A DNA stretch of 64,000 nt from Azotobacter vinelandii (GTDB taxonomy: Bacteria; Pseudomonadota; Gammaproteobacteria; Pseudomonadales; Pseudomonadaceae), in the NCBI RefSeq assembly GCF_001571105.1, contig NZ_BCTD01000002.1, one strand, 5' to 3'. The first letter of the stretch is position 1. Each line of letters starts with the position of its first letter. The position numbers were made by a program, and so were the translations under genes. Below are positions 9,254-18,016 of the stretch, in pieces. The notes below the pieces were generated by a model. It was not told the DNA's origin. It ran no database searches and worked only from the letters and a program-made list of their open reading frames with translations.

Positions 9254-9540
9254 GTGTCCGGAGGCGACCTCCAACGCGAACCGATCGACCGGTTCCCACC
9301 TTGCGTGATTCTGGTTCCGAAGCTGGCGCCGGTGTTCGTCGCCATTCCCCCATTGGGGGCTGCGCCATCCTCTCTCGACCTTATTCTTCGAACCGTCGGC
9401 TGCGGCCCCTTGCCGGGGCGGAGTGGGCGACCGCGTCCTCCCTGCACGGGGAGCGGGTACGTTCAGAGACGGCAAGGTGACTCATCTATTTCTGCATTTA
9501 TATATACATACTCGTATGTCACATTTTGTAAATGTAAATA
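9254..9540. other. Non-coding stretch upstream of the first TonB receptor
   Basis: No gene is supported between the speC terminator and the receptor. The first two thirds are GC-rich with weak inverted repeats, possibly degraded dispersed repeats. From about 9481 the composition turns strongly AT-rich, as expected for the receptor promoter. Confidence 0.6.
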
Positions 9541-9563
9541 AATCTCAATTGTTGAATGAGATT
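9541..9563 (+). promoter_or_regulatory. Possible Fur box upstream of TonB receptor
   Basis: An inverted repeat AATCTCA / TGAGATT with a 9-base centre lies 48 bases before the receptor ATG, in AT-rich DNA. The arms resemble Fur half-sites. The match is weaker than the palindrome in front of piuA. Iron repression is inferred. Confidence 0.5.
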
Positions 9564-9610
9564 CTCTCTTGAGTAGGATTTGGGAAATCCCCAAATCGAG
9601 TCGATTTTTC

Positions 9611-11920
9611 ATGAGAAAGCAACTCTGCGAAGATGGCGTTGAAGGATTTCAGCAGCGCGGCCCACTGGTTTCGGCAATCGGTCTTGCCATGTTTTCTTGC
9701 GGGGAGGCCGGGCTGGCGGCGGAGGTCGCCAGGGAGCGCGAGGATTCGGTAGAGCTCGACAGTTTCTCGGTTCTTGGCGAGAAGGATGATGGCTACAAGG
9801 TCGATCGGACTTCTTCGCCCAAGCACACCGCGCCGTTGTTGGATACGCCACAAACCATCAGCGTGATTCCGGAAACCCTCTATCGGGAGCAAGGCGCGCG
9901 CAACCTGACCGAGGTCCTGAGAAACACTCCGGGGATCAGTTTCAACGCCGGCGAGAACGGTTTCTCCACCAGCTCCAACAACTTCAGTCTGCGCGGCTTC
10001 GACACCAGCGGCAACATCTTCATCGATGATTCGCGCGACTCCGGCAGCTACACCCGTGATGTGTTCAACATCGAGCAGGTCGAGGTCGTCAAGGGGCCGG
10101 CCGCCGACAACGGCCGCGGCGGTGCCGGCGGCTATGTCAACATGGTGACCAAGGTTCCAACGCTGGAAAGATCCATCGGCGGTGTGGCCACCTATGGCTT
10201 CGATCAGTACCAGTCCGAGGCCCGCAAACGCACCACTCTGGACCTCAACCAGCCGCTGGCCGACACCGTGGCCATGCGCCTGAACCTGTTGTGGGAGGAC
10301 AGCGGCATACCCGGCCGCGAACATGCCGAGAAAAACAGTTGGGGCCTGGCGCCTTCCCTGGCCTTCGGCCTCGGCACCGACACCCGGGCGATCTTCTTCT
10401 ACGAGCACCTGGAGCAGAACGACCGGCCCGACTGGGGCGTGCCCGGCGCCACGGTGCGTTACATGGACCGGCACGATCCCGGTGCCGGCAGCGGCGACCG
10501 CGACGAGTTCTACGGCCTGGACTCCGATTACGACGACACCACCAGTTATTCCTTCATGGCTCGCTTCGAGCACGATCTGCGCGACGGGCTGAGTCTCAGC
10601 AACCAGACCCGCTGGTCGCGGGTCAGCCGGGATGCCCGTTATACCGTGCCGACCGGCTACGTTCCGGCCACCCGGCAGGCCACCACCCAGACGCAGTTCT
10701 ACGACCGGGACAATTACACCTTCAGCAACCTGACCAATCTGTCGGCGCGCTTTCTCACCGGTTCCATAAAGCACAATCTGGCCGCCGGCCTCGAATTCAC
10801 CCTGGAAAAGTCGGAATCCAAAGGCTATCCCACCGTGAACGGCGGCAACACGCCCATCAACGAGCCCGACTACAACCGGACCGGTTCGGCGACTCCGTCG
10901 AAAGCCAACGATAGCAAGGTCAAGATCGACACCGTGGCGCTGTACGCCTACGACACCGCCGAATTCAACGAGCGCTGGCAACTCACCGGCGGCGTGCGCC
11001 TGGAGCATTACCGGGTACGGATCGACAGCAAGCTGGCGAATGGTACGCGCATGGCCATCGACGGTTACGACGACTCCGAATTCACGGTGGGCGGCAAGCT
11101 GGGCCTGGTCTACAAGCCGGCGAAGAACGGCAGCATCTATGCCGCCTTCGGGGTTTCGCACCAGCCGCCGGGGTCCTATTTGTCCAACCCGGATATTTCC
11201 CGCCCGGATGCAAATGTGTTCCCCGGTTTCGTCGAGGGCGCCGATCCGGTGGTGTCCTACAGCTACGAGATCGGCACCAAGTGGGACTTTTTCAAGGATC
11301 GTCTCTCCACCGCGGCGGCGCTGTTCTATACGGAAAAGAAAGATGTGCCGATCACCGGCCGCGACGCGGGCGAAACCCAGGACAGCCACAAGGGCGACGG
11401 CAAGCAGGTCGTCTACGGCCTCGAACTGAGCGCGACCGGCAAGCTGACCGAAAACTGGAGCGTGTTCGGCGGCCTCATGCTGATGGAAAGCGAGCGCCGG
11501 CACAGCACCCGCATGGATCAGGTGCGCCGCAACGCCAACCCGGCCGACTACGGCAGCCATTCCCGCACCGATGGCGATGACCTGGCCTTCACGCCGGAGG
11601 TGTCCGCCAGCCTGTGGACCACGTATCGCCTGCCGTTCGGCCTGACGGTGGGGGGCGGCCTGCAGCACGTCGGTTCGTCCTATCTGGGGCGTCCGGACGA
11701 CGCCAACCGCATCATCGCCAACGGTCTGTACGGCAAGCTGCCCAGCTATACGATCTACAACCTGATGGCTTCCTACGACATCAATCAGAACATCGGGATA
11801 CGCATGAACGTCGACAACCTCACCAACGAGGAATATCCGGTGTCTTCGAACTGGAACGGAACCCGTGTGGCGTGGGGCAGTCCGCGCCTGGTTCAGGTCA
11901 GTACCGACTTCCGGTTCTGA
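9611..11920 (+). CDS. TonB-dependent siderophore receptor (catecholate/Fiu-like)
   Basis: 769 residues from the ATG at 9611; an in-frame TTG at 9569 would add 14 residues but spoils the signal peptide (likely cleavage after GLA at about residue 36). The plug domain begins near residue 60 (TAPLLDTPQTISVIPETL), with the LRGFD and IEQVEVVKGP motifs. A beta-barrel follows and ends in the expected aromatic residue (STDFRF). There is no N-terminal STN signalling domain, so no FecR/sigma surface signalling is expected. The family moves ferric siderophores across the outer membrane using TonB energy. A PKHD hydroxylase gene follows 76 bp downstream, paralleling the piuA/piuC pair at 18.8-21.9 kb. The actual siderophore cannot be told from sequence. 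Confidence 0.92.
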   Translation: MRKQLCEDGVEGFQQRGPLVSAIGLAMFSCGEAGLAAEVAREREDSVELDSFSVLGEKDDGYKVDRTSSPKHTAPLLDTPQTISVIPETLYREQGARNLTEVLRNTPGISFNAGENGFSTSSNNFSLRGFDTSGNIFIDDSRDSGSYTRDVFNIEQVEVVKGPAADNGRGGAGGYVNMVTKVPTLERSIGGVATYGFDQYQSEARKRTTLDLNQPLADTVAMRLNLLWEDSGIPGREHAEKNSWGLAPSLAFGLGTDTRAIFFYEHLEQNDRPDWGVPGATVRYMDRHDPGAGSGDRDEFYGLDSDYDDTTSYSFMARFEHDLRDGLSLSNQTRWSRVSRDARYTVPTGYVPATRQATTQTQFYDRDNYTFSNLTNLSARFLTGSIKHNLAAGLEFTLEKSESKGYPTVNGGNTPINEPDYNRTGSATPSKANDSKVKIDTVALYAYDTAEFNERWQLTGGVRLEHYRVRIDSKLANGTRMAIDGYDDSEFTVGGKLGLVYKPAKNGSIYAAFGVSHQPPGSYLSNPDISRPDANVFPGFVEGADPVVSYSYEIGTKWDFFKDRLSTAAALFYTEKKDVPITGRDAGETQDSHKGDGKQVVYGLELSATGKLTENWSVFGGLMLMESERRHSTRMDQVRRNANPADYGSHSRTDGDDLAFTPEVSASLWTTYRLPFGLTVGGGLQHVGSSYLGRPDDANRIIANGLYGKLPSYTIYNLMASYDINQNIGIRMNVDNLTNEEYPVSSNWNGTRVAWGSPRLVQVSTDFRF

Positions 11921-11996
11921 ACGCCGCCCGTATTCGCCGCCAGGGAGCGGCTCGCGCCAATCCCGGTGGTGTTCCGCTCGATGGGATGCTTTGACG

Positions 11997-12677
11997 ATGA
12001 TGTTGACGATTCCCGATGTGCTGACGGTGGGTCAGCTACGCCAGTGTCGGGAGGCCCTGGCACGGGCCGCCTGGCATGACGGGCGGCAGACCGCCGGACA
12101 TGTGGCGATCCGGGCCAAGGCCAACCTGCAGTTGGCCCAGGACGATCCGCTGGTCGCGCGGCTGGGGGCGCTGATTCTGGAGCGTCTCGGCGCCAACCCG
12201 CGTTTTCTGGCCGCAGCCCTGCCGTTGAAAGTGCTGCCGCCGCGCTTCAATTGCTACACTGGCGGCGGCGTTTACGGCGACCATATCGACAATGCGGTTT
12301 TCAGTGTCCCGGGGACGTCGCACCGGGTTCGCAGCGACCTGTCGGCCACTCTGTTCTTCTGCGATCCGGACGAATACGATGGCGGCGAACTGGTGATCCG
12401 GGACACCTACGGCACGCAGCGGGTCAAGTTGCCGGCCGGCCACTTGGCGCTCTACCCCGGCACCAGCCTGCACCAGGTCACTCCGGTCACCCGCGGCGCG
12501 CGCTACGCCGCGTTCTTCTGGGTCCAGAGCCTGGTACGCGGGGACAGCCAGCGGGCCACGCTGCTGGAGCTGGACGAGTCGATCCAGGCGCTGGCCGCCG
12601 AGCGGCCCGACAGTCCGCTGCTGGAGCGTCTGACCGGCGTCTATCACAACCTGCTGCGGCACTGGGCGGATACCTGA
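11997..12677 (+). CDS. piuC: PKHD-type Fe(II)/2-oxoglutarate hydroxylase, PiuC paralogue 1
   Basis: 226 residues; the first of two adjacent ATGs is used because it gives the same length as the second copy at 18789-19469. The double-stranded beta-helix iron site is complete: His96 and Asp98 (DHID), distal His159 (SLHQV) and the 2-oxoglutarate arginine near 169 (RGARYAAFF). The PKHD/YbiX/PiuC family is associated with TonB siderophore receptors and iron limitation, but its physiological substrate is unknown to me. The start lies 76 bp after the receptor stop, and an FMN oxidase gene follows after only 12 bp, so co-transcription of the three is likely. Confidence 0.9.
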   Translation: MMLTIPDVLTVGQLRQCREALARAAWHDGRQTAGHVAIRAKANLQLAQDDPLVARLGALILERLGANPRFLAAALPLKVLPPRFNCYTGGGVYGDHIDNAVFSVPGTSHRVRSDLSATLFFCDPDEYDGGELVIRDTYGTQRVKLPAGHLALYPGTSLHQVTPVTRGARYAAFFWVQSLVRGDSQRATLLELDESIQALAAERPDSPLLERLTGVYHNLLRHWADT

Positions 12678-12689
12678 GGAGCGGACCCG

Positions 12690-13805
12690 ATGCACGACCC
12701 CCTGCCCAAGCTGCAGCAGATTCCCGCGAGCATCGCCGCGCTCGCCGACTACGAGCCCTTCGCCCGCGAGCGCATGAGCGAGCAGGCCTGGGCCTACATG
12801 GCCGGTGGCGCGGCGGACGAACTGACCCTGCGCGACAACTGCGCGGCCTTCCAGCGCCTGCGCCTGCGAAGCCGGGCGCTGCCCGACCTGACGGACGGCC
12901 ATACCCGCCTGGAACTGTTCGGTCAGCGCTTCGAGCAGCCGATCCTGCTGGCGCCGGTGGCCTACCAGAAGCTGGTCCACCCGGACGGTGAGCTGGCCAC
13001 GGTACTGGCGGCCTCGGCGGCGCGCGCCGGAATGGTGGTCAGCACCCAGGCCAGCGTGGCGCTGGAGGACATCGCCCGCCAGGCGCAGACGCCCTTGTGG
13101 TTCCAGCTCTACGTGCAGCCCGACCGCGCCTTCACCCGCGAACTGGTGCAGCGCGCCGAGGCGGCCGGTTACCAGGCGCTGGTGGTGACCGTGGATGCGC
13201 CGGTCAGCGGCCTGCGCAACCGCGAGCAGCGCGCCGGCTTCGCGCTGCCGGAGGGAGTCGAGGCGGTCAACCTGCGCGGCATGCGCGCGCTGCCGCCGAC
13301 CATCGCCCGGATCGGCGACAGCCCGCTGTTCGGCGGCCCGCTGCTGGCCGCCGCGCCGACCTGGCGGGAGCTCGCCTGGCTGCGTTCGCTGACCCGTCTG
13401 CCGCTGCTGGTCAAGGGCGTGATGCACCCCGAGGATGCCCGCCGCGCGCTGGCCGAGGGCATCGACGGGATCATCGTCTCCAACCACGGCGGGCGAACCC
13501 TGGACACCCAGCCGGCGACCATCGAGGTGCTGGAGGAGATCGCCGGGGTCGTCGAGGGACGGCTGCCCTTGCTGCTGGATGGCGGCATCCGCCGCGGCAC
13601 CGACGTGCTCAAGGCCCTGGCCCTGGGCGCCAGCGCGGTGCTGGTGGGGCGGTCCTACGTCTTTGCCCTGGCCGCGGCGGGCGCGCCCGGCGTCTGCCAT
13701 GCGCTGCAACTGCTGCGCGCCGAGCTGGAGGTCGCCATGGCCCTGACCGGTTGCCGGACCCTGGCCGATATCGGACCCGAGCTGCTCTGGCGGCCGGGGC
13801 GGTGA
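12690..13805 (+). CDS. FMN-dependent alpha-hydroxy-acid oxidase (LldD/glycolate oxidase family)
   Basis: 371 residues forming a TIM barrel of the lactate dehydrogenase/glycolate oxidase family, which oxidises 2-hydroxy acids to 2-oxo acids with FMN. Visible motifs are LLAPVAYQKLVHPDGE (FMN loop), FQLYVQPD, the VDAPVSG strand, KGVMHPEDA (FMN lysine), SNHGGRTLD with catalytic His266 and Arg269, and LLDGGIRRGTDVLKALALGA for phosphate binding. The start has GAGGAG at good spacing. It is cytosolic and probably an operon partner of the PKHD hydroxylase 12 bp upstream. Substrate unknown; the neighbourhood suggests a hydroxy acid from iron-ligand metabolism rather than plain lactate. That last point is inference. 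Confidence 0.9.
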   Translation: MHDPLPKLQQIPASIAALADYEPFARERMSEQAWAYMAGGAADELTLRDNCAAFQRLRLRSRALPDLTDGHTRLELFGQRFEQPILLAPVAYQKLVHPDGELATVLAASAARAGMVVSTQASVALEDIARQAQTPLWFQLYVQPDRAFTRELVQRAEAAGYQALVVTVDAPVSGLRNREQRAGFALPEGVEAVNLRGMRALPPTIARIGDSPLFGGPLLAAAPTWRELAWLRSLTRLPLLVKGVMHPEDARRALAEGIDGIIVSNHGGRTLDTQPATIEVLEEIAGVVEGRLPLLLDGGIRRGTDVLKALALGASAVLVGRSYVFALAAAGAPGVCHALQLLRAELEVAMALTGCRTLADIGPELLWRPGR

Positions 13806-14056
13806 TCCGCTCCCGCACCGGGCGATCGCCATGGCGCCGGACTTTCGCGTTCCCCTTGCAGGCGTGAATTCGTTCGCGATCCGGAGTGGGTACGGGGCTT
13901 CGGGCGCCTTCGGTAGGTCGCGGCGGACGGCCGCCGCGGTGATCCGCTCCTACCCGGGAGCGCCACCTTGCAACGCCGGACGTTCGGCACTCTCCCTGTA
14001 GAAGCGGGTTCGTTCGCGACCGGTGTGGAGCACGAGGTTTCCGTTGTCCGCAACTG
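13806..14056. repeat. REP-like repeat remnants between convergent genes
   Basis: The 251-bp gap has no gene. GGTGATCCGCTCC occurs at 13801-13813 and again at 13938-13950, and a TTCGTTCGCGA motif occurs at 13869 and again near 14009. Together with CTGTAGAAGCGGGTTCG near 13996 these resemble the REP palindromes common in Pseudomonas. The copies are imperfect. Confidence 0.6.
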
Positions 14057-15598
14057 TCAGTAAAGGTCGCGGCGGTAACGTCCGGCCTCGCGCAGGTGTT
14101 CCACCTCGGCGCCGCCGAGCAGGCCGTGGAGCAGGGCGTCGACCTCGCGGCCCATGCCCTGCAGGCTGCCGCAGACCAGCAGGCTGGCGCCGCGGGCCAG
14201 CCAGGCGCGCAACTCGTCGGCGGCCTCGCGCAGCAGGTGCTGGACGTAGACCGGCGCGGCCTGGTCGCGGGAGAAGGCCAGGTCCAGGCGCGCCAGATGG
14301 CCGTCGCGCCGCCAGGTCTCCAGTTCCTCGGCGAAGAAACGGTCGTGGGCGGCGTTGCGTTCGCCGTACAGCAGCCAGTGGCCGTGCCGACCCAGACGCT
14401 CGCGTTCGCGCAGATGGGCGCGCAGGCTGGCCAGGCCGGTGCCGTTGCCGATCAGGATCAGCGGACCGCCATCGGCGGGCAGGCGGAAGCCGGGGTTGGC
14501 GCGCACGCGCAGATCGATGGTCGCGCCGGGGGCGGCATGGTGGCACAGCCAGCCGGAACCGAGGCCGAGGCGGCCATCGGGGTGCCGCATCTGCCGTACC
14601 AGCAGTTCGAGACGGCCGTCGCCGGGCAGCGAGGCGATGGAGTATTCGCGGTGCGGCAGCCTTGGCAGCCGCTCCAGCAGTTCCGCGGCGGACAGCCCGG
14701 TCAGTTCGCGGGCATCCTCCGGCAACTGGCGGCGAGCCAGGTGCCAGGCCAGCGGGCGGCCGTCGGCCTGGAACTCTCCGCCGTCCAGGCCGAGGCGTTC
14801 GAGCAGGACGGCGACCCGTTCGGCCGGCAGGCACGGACCTACCTCGGCGATGTCGCCGGCCCGCCAGTCGGCGGCGCTGTCGTTCGGGGCCAGGTGCAGG
14901 TGGAACACCGGCGCGCCCTGGCTGCCGGGGTTGAGGCACTGGCGCCGGATCAATGTCCAGGGCTGATAGTCGACTTCCTGCCAGTCGTCGAAGCGGGTAT
15001 CGCCGGCGAGTCGGCCGAGCTGCTGCTGCCAGCGGCGCAACACCGCCGGGTCGGCGCGGTCGGCCTCCAGGCGGTCGAACAGCGGCGTGGCGCCCAGCTC
15101 GCGCAGGCGCCGGTCGAGGCGCTGGGCGAAGGCGCAGAAATGCGCATACTGGCGGTCGCCGAGGCCCAGCACGGCATATTCCAGCGCGCGCAGGTCGGGA
15201 CGTTCGCCGAGCAGCCGGCGCTCGAAGCGCGCCGCGTGGTCGGGCGCTTCGCCGTCGCCATAGGTGCTGGCCACCAGCAGCAGGCGCGCCGGTTGCGCCA
15301 GCCGTCGCAGGTCGAGCGCCTCCAGCGGCAGGGCACGGGCGGGCAGGCCGGCGTCGCGCAGTTGGGCGGCGCTGCGCTCGGCGATGGCCCGCGCCTGGCC
15401 GCCCTGGCTGGCGTAGGCGACCGGCAGGCCGTCGCCGGGGCGGGTGTCATCGCGCCCGGCCCGCCATTGCCGCCAGCCGTGCAGGCAGACGCCCAGCCAG
15501 GCGAGGACGGCCAACAGGGCGGAAAGCTCGCGGGAGGGTTGCAGCCACGGCAGCAGGGCGATGAACGCCAGGCCGGCGAGGAGAAGGAACGGCTTCAA
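14057..15598 (-). CDS. Membrane-anchored flavodoxin/ferredoxin-reductase flavoprotein
   Basis: 513 residues from the TTG at 15598, chosen for GGAG nine bases upstream and because it opens directly on two membrane helices (residues about 2-45). The frame continues upstream to 15733 without a signal. A flavodoxin domain (about 62-200; VAYASQGGQARAIAE, STYGDGEAPD, LGLGDRQYAHFC) is followed by an FAD/NAD(P)H reductase domain (REYSIAS for FAD, LILIGNGTGLASLRAHL for the nucleotide, then the C-terminal GRYRRDLY). This is the electron-transfer half of PiuB (22117-24468) without its PepSY half. The matching PepSY protein is encoded separately at 17243-17842 in the same operon. Likely role: an inner-membrane reductase used in iron release; inference. 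Confidence 0.85.
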   Translation of the reverse strand: MKPFLLLAGLAFIALLPWLQPSRELSALLAVLAWLGVCLHGWRQWRAGRDDTRPGDGLPVAYASQGGQARAIAERSAAQLRDAGLPARALPLEALDLRRLAQPARLLLVASTYGDGEAPDHAARFERRLLGERPDLRALEYAVLGLGDRQYAHFCAFAQRLDRRLRELGATPLFDRLEADRADPAVLRRWQQQLGRLAGDTRFDDWQEVDYQPWTLIRRQCLNPGSQGAPVFHLHLAPNDSAADWRAGDIAEVGPCLPAERVAVLLERLGLDGGEFQADGRPLAWHLARRQLPEDARELTGLSAAELLERLPRLPHREYSIASLPGDGRLELLVRQMRHPDGRLGLGSGWLCHHAAPGATIDLRVRANPGFRLPADGGPLILIGNGTGLASLRAHLRERERLGRHGHWLLYGERNAAHDRFFAEELETWRRDGHLARLDLAFSRDQAAPVYVQHLLREAADELRAWLARGASLLVCGSLQGMGREVDALLHGLLGGAEVEHLREAGRYRRDLY

Positions 15599-15710
15599 GG
15601 TCGTGGGCTCCGCGGCGTGAGGCGACGGCGGCAAGACGTCGCGAGCAAGGACTTGGCGTCCTCCCCGCTCCCCGCGAGGTGGACGACGATGCCGCCGGCC
15701 CGTCCACCGT

Positions 15711-15738
15711 GGTGGATGGCTGTGGCCATCCACCCTAC
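15711..15738. repeat. REP-like hairpin (GGTGGATGGC stem)
   Basis: Perfect 10-bp stem (15711-15720 with 15725-15734) and 4-base loop, with the flank CTAC typical of the GTAGGGTGGAT class of dispersed repeats in pseudomonads. It lies between the DUF4198 stop and the flavoprotein start. Confidence 0.75.
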
Positions 15739-15755
15739 CGGCTGTCGCGGACCGC

Positions 15756-16703
15756 TCAGGGGGTCAGCACTTCCAGGGTCGCGCTGTACACCGCGCGGCG
15801 CTCGGTGACCGGCTTGGCGACGCCCTCCGTGCTACTCAGCTCGGCCTCCAGCCAATACATGCCGGCGCTCGGCCAGGTGATGCTGACCTTGCCCTGGGCG
15901 TCGGTCTTCGCCTTGATCTCGCCGGTCTCGTCGCGATAGCGGTTGCCGCCGGGGATCAGGGTGATCTCCAGGTCCTTGGCCGGCTTGCCGTCGAGCAGGA
16001 AACCGAACTCGGCGGCCTCGCCGGCGACCAGGTCGTTGGGATGGGTGACCGGCACCAGTTCCAGCCCCTGGTTGGTGGGCTTGAGCACGGTATCGGTGGG
16101 CTTGCCGGAGGTGACGAAGACCTCCATGCGGTTGCTGGTCTGCACCACCTTCAGATCCTCGGCCTTGGCCGGTACATCCTTGTCCAGATCCTCGGCCTTG
16201 CCCATCCAGCGGCGCGGCTGGCCGTTCTCTTTCCAGGAGGCCATCAGGCCGCTGTTGGCTACCGCCAGTTTATAGGTGCCCTTCTGGGTCAGGTGCACGT
16301 CGAAGGTGCTGCGGTAGCGGCCGCGATTGCCGTTCTCGGGCTTCACCTCGCTGCCGTCGGGGGCCAGCACCAGCAGTTTGTTGGGCGGGCGGCGCATCGG
16401 CGGCTGGCCACCGGGAGCGCCCGGGCCGCCGGGCTGGCCGGCCTGCGCGGCGGGCTTGCCGTCGGGGCCGCTCTGCGGCGCCGGAGCGGAGGGCGGCAGT
16501 TGCGGTTTGCCGATGCCTTCCAGTTGCAGCGGGAAGTGGTCGAAATAGAACAGGTTGTTGGATACCGCGGCGTCCACGGTGATCCAGGGGTCCTCGCCGG
16601 ACAGCACGGTGGCGGAAGGCAGCATCCAGACGCGGTGGGCATGGGCGGACAGCGGCAGGCAGGCGGCGAGGGCCAGGGCGGTCCATTTGAAGATCGGTTT
16701 CAT
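15756..16703 (-). CDS. Periplasmic DUF4198-family protein
   Basis: 315 residues; ATG at 16703 with AAGGAAG upstream. A clear signal peptide (MKPIFKWTALALAACLPLSAHAH, cut near residue 21) precedes HRVWMLPSATVLSG. A low-complexity proline/glycine linker follows (about 75-105: PGGPGAPGGQPPMRRPP). The C-terminal half has immunoglobulin-like/carboxypeptidase-regulatory features (GEAAEFGFLLDGKPAKDLEITLIPGGN ... GMYWLEAEL). DUF4198 proteins are often linked to metal transport (NikM/CbiK-like domains); the exact function is unknown. It is the third gene of the PepSY-DUF2271-DUF4198-flavoprotein operon. Confidence 0.85.
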   Translation of the reverse strand: MKPIFKWTALALAACLPLSAHAHRVWMLPSATVLSGEDPWITVDAAVSNNLFYFDHFPLQLEGIGKPQLPPSAPAPQSGPDGKPAAQAGQPGGPGAPGGQPPMRRPPNKLLVLAPDGSEVKPENGNRGRYRSTFDVHLTQKGTYKLAVANSGLMASWKENGQPRRWMGKAEDLDKDVPAKAEDLKVVQTSNRMEVFVTSGKPTDTVLKPTNQGLELVPVTHPNDLVAGEAAEFGFLLDGKPAKDLEITLIPGGNRYRDETGEIKAKTDAQGKVSITWPSAGMYWLEAELSSTEGVAKPVTERRAVYSATLEVLTP

Positions 16704-16717
16704 GGTGGCTTCCTTGG

Positions 16718-17230
16718 TCAGGGTTTCAACTGGAGGGTGACGGTGCCCAGTTCGCTCTTGCCCTGGGCCTGGTGCTGCTCGGCCTGCCGGGGCGGCCAGG
16801 CGAAGGGAACGCGCAGCAGTTCGCGGCCGCCGACCTCGCGCGCCGCCTCGACCACCAGGCTGTATTCGCCGGCCGGCAGATTCTTGAGCTGGGCGCTGTC
16901 GCCGCCGAAGGTCAGGTTGTGGGTGCCGACCGCGCGGGTCGCGCCGCTGACGCCATCGACCGGCAGTTCGAGGCCGCGGCCGCTGCGGCGCCACCACTGG
17001 CGCAGGTCCTTGAGCCACTTCTCGCCTTCCTTGTCCTTCATCTTCAGGTCGTACCAGACCGCCAGGTCGGCGACGTGCTGCTGGTCGGGTTTCTCCAGCC
17101 AGATGGCGACATAGGGGCGATGGTACTCGGCGACCTCGAGGCGGGGGATTTCCACGCCGATCTGCAGTTCGGCGGCGAAGGCCGGGGCGGCGAGCAGCGA
17201 GCAGAGGGGGAGCAGCAAGCGTTTGCGCAT
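16718..17230 (-). CDS. Periplasmic DUF2271-family protein
   Basis: 170 residues from the ATG at 17230. An upstream ATG at 17236 is possible but sits only two bases from the GAAGGA ribosome site, which fits the second ATG. Signal peptide MRKRLLLPLCSLLAAPAFAAE. The body is beta-rich with WLEKPDQQHVADLAVWYDLK and a GVSGATRAVGTHNLTF segment. The family has no established function that I know of. It follows the PepSY gene by 12 bp and precedes the DUF4198 gene by 14 bp, so these are one transcription unit. Confidence 0.85.
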   Translation of the reverse strand: MRKRLLLPLCSLLAAPAFAAELQIGVEIPRLEVAEYHRPYVAIWLEKPDQQHVADLAVWYDLKMKDKEGEKWLKDLRQWWRRSGRGLELPVDGVSGATRAVGTHNLTFGGDSAQLKNLPAGEYSLVVEAAREVGGRELLRVPFAWPPRQAEQHQAQGKSELGTVTLQLKP

Positions 17231-17242
17231 GGGCATGATCCT

Positions 17243-17842
17243 TCAATGGATGAACAGCAAGGCGATCAACAGTGGCAGCAGCAGGCCGAGGCCGGTCAGT
17301 GGCCAGGTGCTCGGCCGTGCGCCGGCCTGGCGCTGCAGGAGCAGCAGGCCGGTCAGGCTGAAGACCACGCAGGCCGCGGCGAAGATGTCGATGAACCAGC
17401 TCCAGGCGACGCCCGCGTGGCGGCCCTTGTGCAGGTCGTTCAGGTAGGCGATCCAGCCGCGGTCGGTGTCCTCGTACTCCAGTTCGCCCGACTTCAGGTC
17501 GAGGCTCAGCCAGGCGTCGCCGCCCGGACGCGGCAGGCCGACGTACAGCTCGTCCTCCGTCCACTCGGCCTCGCGTCCGTCCAGGCGGATGTCCAGTTCT
17601 TCTTCCAACCAGTCGCGCAGCACGGCCGGCAGGCCGTTTCCCGGCGCCTCGGCGCGCAGCGCGGCGAGCAGTTCCTCGGGCAAATGGGCGCTGCGGTTTT
17701 CCACCCGTGGCTTGCTCTCGATCTGCGCGGCGTGGTTGAGGGTGATGCCGCTGACGGCGAACAGCAGCATGCCGGCCAGACAGAGGGCGGAGCTGATCCA
17801 GTGCCATTGGCGGAGGGTGCCGAGCCAGAAAGTACGGGGCAT
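17243..17842 (-). CDS. PepSY-associated transmembrane protein
   Basis: 199 residues. The pattern is an N-terminal membrane helix (WHWISSALCLAGMLLFAVSGITLNH, about 13-37), a periplasmic PepSY-like region (about 45-130) with LSLDLKSGELEYEDTDRGWIAYLNDLHKGRH, a second helix (about 143-167) and a third at the C-terminus (TWPLTGLGLLLPLLIALLFIH). The LHKGRH histidines and the HW motif are typical of PepSY-TM proteins thought to carry electrons or haem in ferric-siderophore reduction (PiuB/FoxB-like). It is the first gene of the four-gene operon reading leftward; AT-rich DNA at 17890-17940 probably contains its promoter. Confidence 0.85.
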   Translation of the reverse strand: MPRTFWLGTLRQWHWISSALCLAGMLLFAVSGITLNHAAQIESKPRVENRSAHLPEELLAALRAEAPGNGLPAVLRDWLEEELDIRLDGREAEWTEDELYVGLPRPGGDAWLSLDLKSGELEYEDTDRGWIAYLNDLHKGRHAGVAWSWFIDIFAAACVVFSLTGLLLLQRQAGARPSTWPLTGLGLLLPLLIALLFIH

Positions 17843-18016
17843 GGGGAGCTTCTGTTCGGAGAGGTCGGAATTCCGGCGGATTCTAGGGAGGCCCGTGCGA
17901 TTTATGCGAAAAATTTACCAATAATATACGTTCGTGTTTGCGCCTCGGCTCGCCGCCGGGGAAGCGTGGCGAGCCACACCCGCACGGCGGCTCCGGCGTG
18001 GACGCCGGCCTTTCGC

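Noticed and set aside
12036..13832. Minus-strand frame opposite piuC and the FMN oxidase
   Set aside because: No motif, and the sense strand has complete catalytic sites.
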